Positions 59,110 through 64,000 of a DNA stretch of 64,000 bases are shown here, in pieces. The first letter of the stretch is position 1. Each line of letters starts with the position of its first letter. The notes under the pieces are model-generated. The model was not told the origin of the DNA and searched no databases. It saw only the letters and a program-made list of their open reading frames with translations. The position numbers and the translations under genes are program-made. Source of the stretch: Pascua guehoae (lineage: Eukaryota; Basidiomycota; Tremellomycetes; Trichosporonales; Trichosporonaceae); NCBI GenBank assembly GCA_001600415.1, contig BCJX01000004.1:1697064-1761063 (forward strand), written 5' to 3'.

Positions 59110-60515
59110 GCAAGTATCTCATCCGGGCTGTAAATGCCCACCACGGCACGGACTTGCCATGGTAGGTGCCCGCCATGACGGATACCCACCATGGCACACC
59201 CGCATAAGCGTTTCGTCTTGGCTTTACGGGCTTACTTGGCCCTGGTTACTCCCTACTCCCCATGGTAATGGCACACTCGCACAGAATAATTCTCGTCTTG
59301 ATCTTTGATACCGCCCATGGTGCACCCACACAAACACTCTGCCTTGACCATGGATATCCACAGCCATGGCAGATATATTTATGTCACACCTGCACAAGCG
59401 ACCGTGGATACTCTCCTCAGTATGTCGTCATGGCTGGAGCGCACCATGGCACACCTGCACAAATGTCTCGTCTTTCTCGTAGAATCCACAATAGCACATG
59501 TACAATCATCCCGTCTTGGCCATGGATACCAACCACGGCTGATAACCTCGTCGCATAATTGCACAAGCGGCCGTGGATAGCCCCATGATATACTCTGACG
59601 AGCGTCTCAGTGGATACTTCCCATGGCACACTCGCACAAGCGTCTCATGTTGTGTGGAACCCGCCATGGTCCACCAGCACAAATGTCCGTGGTGGCGTTG
59701 GCCACGGAAACCCATCATAGTACACCTGCACAAAAATCTCGTCTTGACCGTGGACATCCACCACGGCACAATCCGTTCGTCACGACCACAGATACACCCC
59801 ATTGCACATCCGCACAATAGTCTTATCTTGGTCGTGGGTCCCAACCATGGCTGAGACCCCCGTCGTATAATTGCACAAGCGGTCGTGGATACACCCATGA
59901 CATACTCTTGATGAGCGTCTCAAGTGATACTCTCCATGGCACACTCGCACGAATTAATTCTCGTCTTGGTCGTGAACACCACCTGGAAAATTCCGCGCAA
60001 ACATCTCACCTTCGATACTCACACTCGCACAGACACCTCGTCGTGGTACCCGCACGAGCGCGTTACCCTCCAGCGGTAGACACCCAGGTATGGCAGATAC
60101 CTACCATGGCCGATATCCACAATGGCAAACGACCGCCAGGTACGGTACAGCATATCCACCATTGCAGATACTCGCCACGGTGGATACCCACAATCGCAGA
60201 CACCCACCGTGGTACGCGCGTGCGAACGTCTCGTCTTGGCTGCAAATACTGCCCCTTGGGAGAGTTGCACAAGCGCCTCATCTTGGCCATGGATGCTGTC
60301 CATGGCACACTCGGACAAAAACAATTCTCGTATTGGTCGTGGATACCACTCATGGTATGCCAGCACAAACGTCTCGCCTTGGCTGTGCATACTGACACTT
60401 CCACGGGGGCCTCGCACAGGCACCCGCATGAGCGTCTGATTGGCACTGGCAGGATCGTCTTGCCTTGGCAGTGGATACCACCCATGGCACACTCGCACAA
60501 ACGACTCATTTGGCA
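59110..60515 (+). repeat. Degenerate ~48-bp minisatellite with higher-order period
   Basis: Variants of CACCATGGCACACTCGCAC followed by AAGCGTCTCGTCTTGGCCGT and GGATACC recur throughout. A larger repeat is visible: TATAATTGCACAAGCGG with flanks at about 59869 corresponds to CATAATTGCACAAGCGG at about 59555, giving a higher-order period of about 313 bp. Open frames across this block are repeat artefacts. Confidence 0.85.
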
Positions 60516-60920
60516 GAGAATATACCCCCGACGGCCCGAGTCCCGCTCAGCAACGGCAGTCATGCCGCACTCTCAACCTGCTCAACCTGGCGCGAGAGGG
60601 CTCAGAGTGAGATACAGCCTGCCAGTGCAGCCGTTTGAGCATGGTACGCAGTGTTTGGAAGCAGCAAATCGTGCCACGACCAGTGCACGGCCAATGGCCG
60701 GGTCACGACGTCATGATGTCAGTGCGTCAGGGAATTTACACTGTTTACACTGTACCCACGGTGCAACGGACGCATTGCCACCGGGAAGGCGTCTGCCGGC
60801 CTGCACGGCCTTCTTGTACACACGGTGCGACGTACAGTCATGTATGCAGCAGTGCTGCGCATCGCGCGTCAGGGGTACACCGGTCGCGATGGAAGTGGGA
60901 TTGCAGCGAAAAAAAAACGG
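60516..60920. other. Intergenic between minisatellite and upstream element 3
   Basis: 405 bp with no supportable feature. A short A9-type run (about 60909-60917) sits just before the conserved element. Confidence 0.45.
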
Positions 60921-60971
60921 TCCGTCACCGAATTGTCGACGCCACCTGAGACAACACAACGTACTAGTAAC
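60921..60971 (+). promoter_or_regulatory. Conserved upstream element, copy 3
   Basis: Reads TCCGTCACCGAATTGTCGAC, then GCCACCTGAGACAACACAAC and GTACTAGTAAC. About 440 bp upstream of array gene 3. Aligns with copies 1 and 2 through the CACCTGAGACA and TACTAGT cores. Confidence 0.62.
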
Positions 60972-61330
60972 CGCATTACGATGGATAATAACCGTCAGCA
61001 TTGGAATAGCTCTGGCCGCACTACTGCTCACCTGCTCGCACCCGGGTATGCCCTGCAAGGCCCCAAAGCACTTGTGGCCAGGTCGGAGCCTGGCGAGGGT
61101 TGCGCGCGTGTTTCCGGCAAGGCGCACCGCCCAAGGAATGGTTAGTCGTCAGGTCAGTCGTCAGTTGGGCCACTGCCGTCCCACAACCCATGAGCCAGTG
61201 TTTGGCGGGCAGGTTGGCCTGGTGCGTCCTGGGTGGGGTCAGCGATGCAAAACTGTCTGTTTGCTGTCAGAACATCTTTCAACAACTTTCATATTATCGT
61301 CCAGCCCTCTGTTGCTTGTAGCTCACCGCG

Positions 61331-61363
<33 letters not shown>

Positions 61364-61413
61364 CACCACCACCACTACCACCACCACCACCACCACCACA
61401 CACCACCACCACC
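61331..61413 (+). repeat. CA and CCA microsatellites forming the 5' leader of array gene 3
   Basis: About 15 CA repeats, then a CAC/CCA triplet run with two interruptions reaching directly to the ATG at 61414. Array gene 2 has a shorter CA-rich leader in the same place. Confidence 0.9.
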
Positions 61414-62433
61414 ATGTTCGCCCGCCTCCGCGCCGCCGTCACCGTCACCCCCAAGGCGCGCCTTGCGGCCTGGCGTGAGAAGCGCGCGGCCGCCCGCATC
61501 GACCCCCTCGATGCGCTGATTGCGCAGCGCGCCGCCGACAGCGCCTCGGGCGTGCGCTCGCGCCGCTCTGCCGCCCCCTCCCCCGAACTCGGCGAGCCCA
61601 TCTCGTCGGGTGAGTCGTCGCCGCCGTCGTCGCTCCCCCCCGCCCAGCCCGAGGGCATTTCGGCCGCCGTCGCCTCGCCCGCGCCCGCCGCCGCCACCAC
61701 CCCCGCCGCCGTCGCCGATGCCGCCGCCACCGCTGCCGCCTCGTCGAGCCCCCAGTCGCCTGCGGGCGTCTGGTCGAGCTCCGAGGTGTGCGCGAGCGGC
61801 GAGGAGAAGAAGGACAAGAAGGACAAGAAGGACAAGAAGAGCGTCTCGTGGCGTGTGGACGCCGAGCTCGAGGACGTGAGTTGCTTACCTACCGCGTGCT
61901 CACCAGCCACCTCGTGCTAACCACCACAGACGGCCCTCTTCTTGAAGGCGTCGGCCCCCGCCCAGCTCGTCCTGCCGGCGTCGCACGCCCGCCGCTCCCC
62001 CCACCACCACTACCTGGAGCGCGTTCACCGCGCTGGCTCTGCCGGCGAGGTCAAGGCGCTCCTCGGTAGGTACCAGGCGGCCTGCGAGGCGATGGCGGCG
62101 AAGACGGGCGAGCCCGTCTCCGCGCGCGCCGTCGCCAAGCAGAAGGCCGCCGAGGTGTTGGAGGCGTGGCGGGCGGTGCGCGACGAGGACGACCTCGAGG
62201 TCGTCGACGAGGAGGACGAGGACGAGGACACTGCCGGCACCCGCGCCGCCACCACGCTCGACGCCGACGAGCTCGAGCTCTTCGCCGCCGGCATTGCGGC
62301 GCAAGAGGCCCGCCAGCGCCGCCACGACGTCGCGCTCGCGCCGCGTGGCCTTCGTCGCTCGGGGGGCTTCCGGAGCCTCACCTACCTCGACGAGGAGGTC
62401 GCCGACGCCGCCGCCGCCGCCGCCGCCCCATAG
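61414..62433 (+). CDS. Array gene 3: Ala/Ser-rich protein with KSVSW motif, unknown family
   Basis: Exons 61414-61875 and 61930-62433 (54-nt intron, GTGAGT to GCTAACCACCACAG, phase 0); 321 aa. It starts MFARLRAAVTVTPKARLAAW, similar to gene 1 (MFAAIRSK...VTAWREKK against LAAWREKR). The first exon is Ala/Ser/Pro-rich and ends in a Lys/Asp repeat and KKSVSWRVDAELED. The KSVSW sequence fits the RVxF-type protein phosphatase 1 docking pattern (inference). The second exon starts TALFLKASAPAQL, has helical AEVLEAWRAVRDEDDLEVV and an acidic run, and ends in poly-Ala-Pro. No membrane segment or signal peptide. Function unknown. Confidence 0.72.
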
Positions 62434-62469
62434 GGGTGGCTAAACAAGGACCGCCTCTTTGAGGCCTAT

Positions 62470-62600
62470 ACCCATTGCCTCGTTTCTTGTCTCGTTGTGT
62501 TGTGTTGAGGACGTTTGAGTAGGAAGGAGTAGACCATGCATAGAGTAGTTTTGCATATGATGAGTATCGTCACAGCACAGTTGCAACTCGTCTCAGAGTC
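62470..62600 (+). repeat. Conserved 3' flank element, copy 3
   Basis: Contains ATTGCCTCGTTTCTTGTCTC at about 62475 and GATGAGTATCGTCACAGCAC at about 62559, followed by AGTTGCAACTCGTCTC, matching copies 1 and 2. Confidence 0.65.
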
Positions 62601-62655
62601 ATCTTAATCATGGATGTCAAGGACACGACAGAGTTTCCCAGTGCACGGAGAGCAT

Positions 62656-62760
62656 TGTTCAGCTTGAGTTGTGTGAAGCACGGAGAGGTATGTTCAGCTC
62701 AAGTCGTGTGAAGCACGGACAGGTATGTTCAGCTCGAGTTGTGTGAAGCACGGACAGCCA
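62656..62760. repeat. 35-bp tandem repeat, three copies
   Basis: Units start at 62656, 62691 and 62726 with TGTTCAGCTYRAGTYGTGTG, then AAGCACGGASAGG. Differences are one to four bases per copy. Confidence 0.95.
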
Positions 62761-64000
62761 TGCTCGGTTCTGACGTGTCACCGTAGCCTCACGAAGACAA
62801 CAGGAGAACAGAGTAGACGTGGACGCTGTGGGTATCCTTGAGGTGCCTCCAGCCGGCATGGGCTGAACATGCAGAGTGGCATGGGTGCACAGTGACACGG
62901 TCGGGCTGCAGCAACAGCGCGTCCACAAGAGTGATTGTCGAGTGCTCGTCACGTATGCAGAGCAGGGCGACCATCAGCGGTGACCACCGACCAGATCGCC
63001 CAACACACACCCCGGTGATAACAGCTACCGCGGTCACATCCAAACGTCGTTCCAGCTTGATACACAGGCTCAGCAAAGCTCATCTCGACCAGTCTCGTCT
63101 CGCCATCGTCCTCTCCATGCCCCAGGAGGTGAGCACGACCACTCTCACGCCTGCTGCACAGTTGGATGGCTGGGACGGCACCATGCCCACTCTGGTGCAC
63201 CAGCACCCGTGTCATCTCAACCGAGGCCACAGCTCACGCCCGATCACTGCCAATCCCCAGTGCACCCTGGCCATGGCCCGTCGCGATCCGTCACCCAGCA
63301 ACACTGCCACGTCTGGTGTCGTCTACACCCTCCTCGGGGTTCGTTACATCACGTGCACGCACCAACTGCCTCCTTGGCTGGGTACGCACGTACACACACA
63401 CACGCACACGCGCACACACACACGCGCGCGCGCACGCACTCAGCACGGACGCATTTTCCAGTGTTTGGACCCGAGCCGGTGACAAGGCAAGGTACCCGAC
63501 GCACACACCACACACCACACACGGCGCCAGGGACACGCTCGCACCCATCGCCTGGCATGGACAAATTCCGATTGGGAAATGAGAATGGTTGCACGGCCGG
63601 TCCGATGATCCGATAGACCGGTATGCAGGTATCATCTGCCGACGACACAAAATGCCAGCTCGCACCAGGCCCGTACCACAACGACATGGCTTTGATTTGA
63701 ATGGCCGGCGGCAAAGCAATGGCCAGTGCGGCGAGGTTGCCTATCTGGGGCATACTGCGCGTGCCAAGACTCGACCGATCGCGAGAGCGTGAAATTGCCT
63801 CCTAGTGGTGAGTAGTGAGACTGAGGCCCATCCATCCTCGCACCCAGGATACCCAGGGACAGGTGTCACTTGCGCGACGCGATGGCTTTGTCACAGTTGC
63901 ACGCGTAAACGCGTTGCTCCCCACCACGTCCACCACACCGACCCCGAGCTAGTGACAAGAATGCGGTGTGATGCAGACAGAAATAGTCTGGATAGCTCTG
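62761..64000. other. Right-edge region without supportable gene
   Basis: Short frames only. Contains the purine-pyrimidine repeat at 63391-63439. Near 63950 there is a weak CTAGTGACAAGAATGCG match to the tail of the conserved upstream element. Confidence 0.45.
63391..63439. repeat. CA/CG alternating tract
   Basis: About 49 bp of alternating purine-pyrimidine dinucleotides (ACAC, then CGCGCG cores), a sequence type able to adopt Z-DNA. Confidence 0.9.

Noticed and set aside
59908..61920. 670-codon open frame across the minisatellite
   Set aside because: Its first two thirds translate the degenerate repeat, and its end is the true first exon of array gene 3 in frame. Not a gene as a whole.

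Overview
The window looks like genomic DNA of an intron-rich basidiomycete, most likely a tremellomycete yeast and perhaps Trichosporonales. The evidence is dense short introns (36 to about 130 nt) with GTRNGT donors and CTGAC/CTAAC branch sites, intron-bearing tRNAs, very short intergenic distances in places, and gene types such as Ubp12, Wee1, Mog1, Cullin-3 and Rps23. The taxon is inferred, not proven. Gene models below were joined exon by exon; each complete spliced CDS has a length divisible by three.

Left part (1-13125): the 3' end of a sirtuin, a DUSP/USP deubiquitinase divergently paired with mitochondrial ribosomal protein mL38, a Cys-rich protein with a poly-Asp tail, and a Wee1-type kinase. 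A 6.2-kb interval with no supportable intact gene follows (13126-19365). It holds poly-A and poly-G tracts, ambiguous bases and one possible coding relic.

Middle part (19366-43672): a compact housekeeping block. It has a G-patch protein, a dynactin p24-like subunit divergent from Mog1, Cullin-3 divergent from a PPR-like mitochondrial protein, an intron-containing tRNA-Arg(ACG), two BTB-domain paralogues in tandem, a SET-MYND methyltransferase, ribosomal protein Rps23 (uS12), and a 13-exon gamma-glutamyltransferase-like gene. Several genes use microexons of 7, 12, 15 and 19 nt.

Region 43673-51403 is a graveyard of dispersed and inverted repeats, tRNA-derived pieces and protein-like minus-strand fragments (one resembling an Hsp70 nucleotide-exchange factor). 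It also contains a well-formed tRNA-Asp(GTC) and a tRNA-Ala(TGC)-like gene. A predicted membrane protein follows at 51404-52370.

The right end (about 54.2-62.6 kb) is the most unusual part. Three small two-exon genes lie in the same orientation. Their proteins barely resemble each other beyond an MFA start and a short exon-2 motif. They nevertheless share a ~50-bp upstream element, a phase-0 intron, and conserved 3' flank elements. Between the second and third gene lies a degenerate ~48-bp minisatellite with a ~313-bp higher-order period. This array is the best candidate in the window for an undescribed, fast-evolving gene family.
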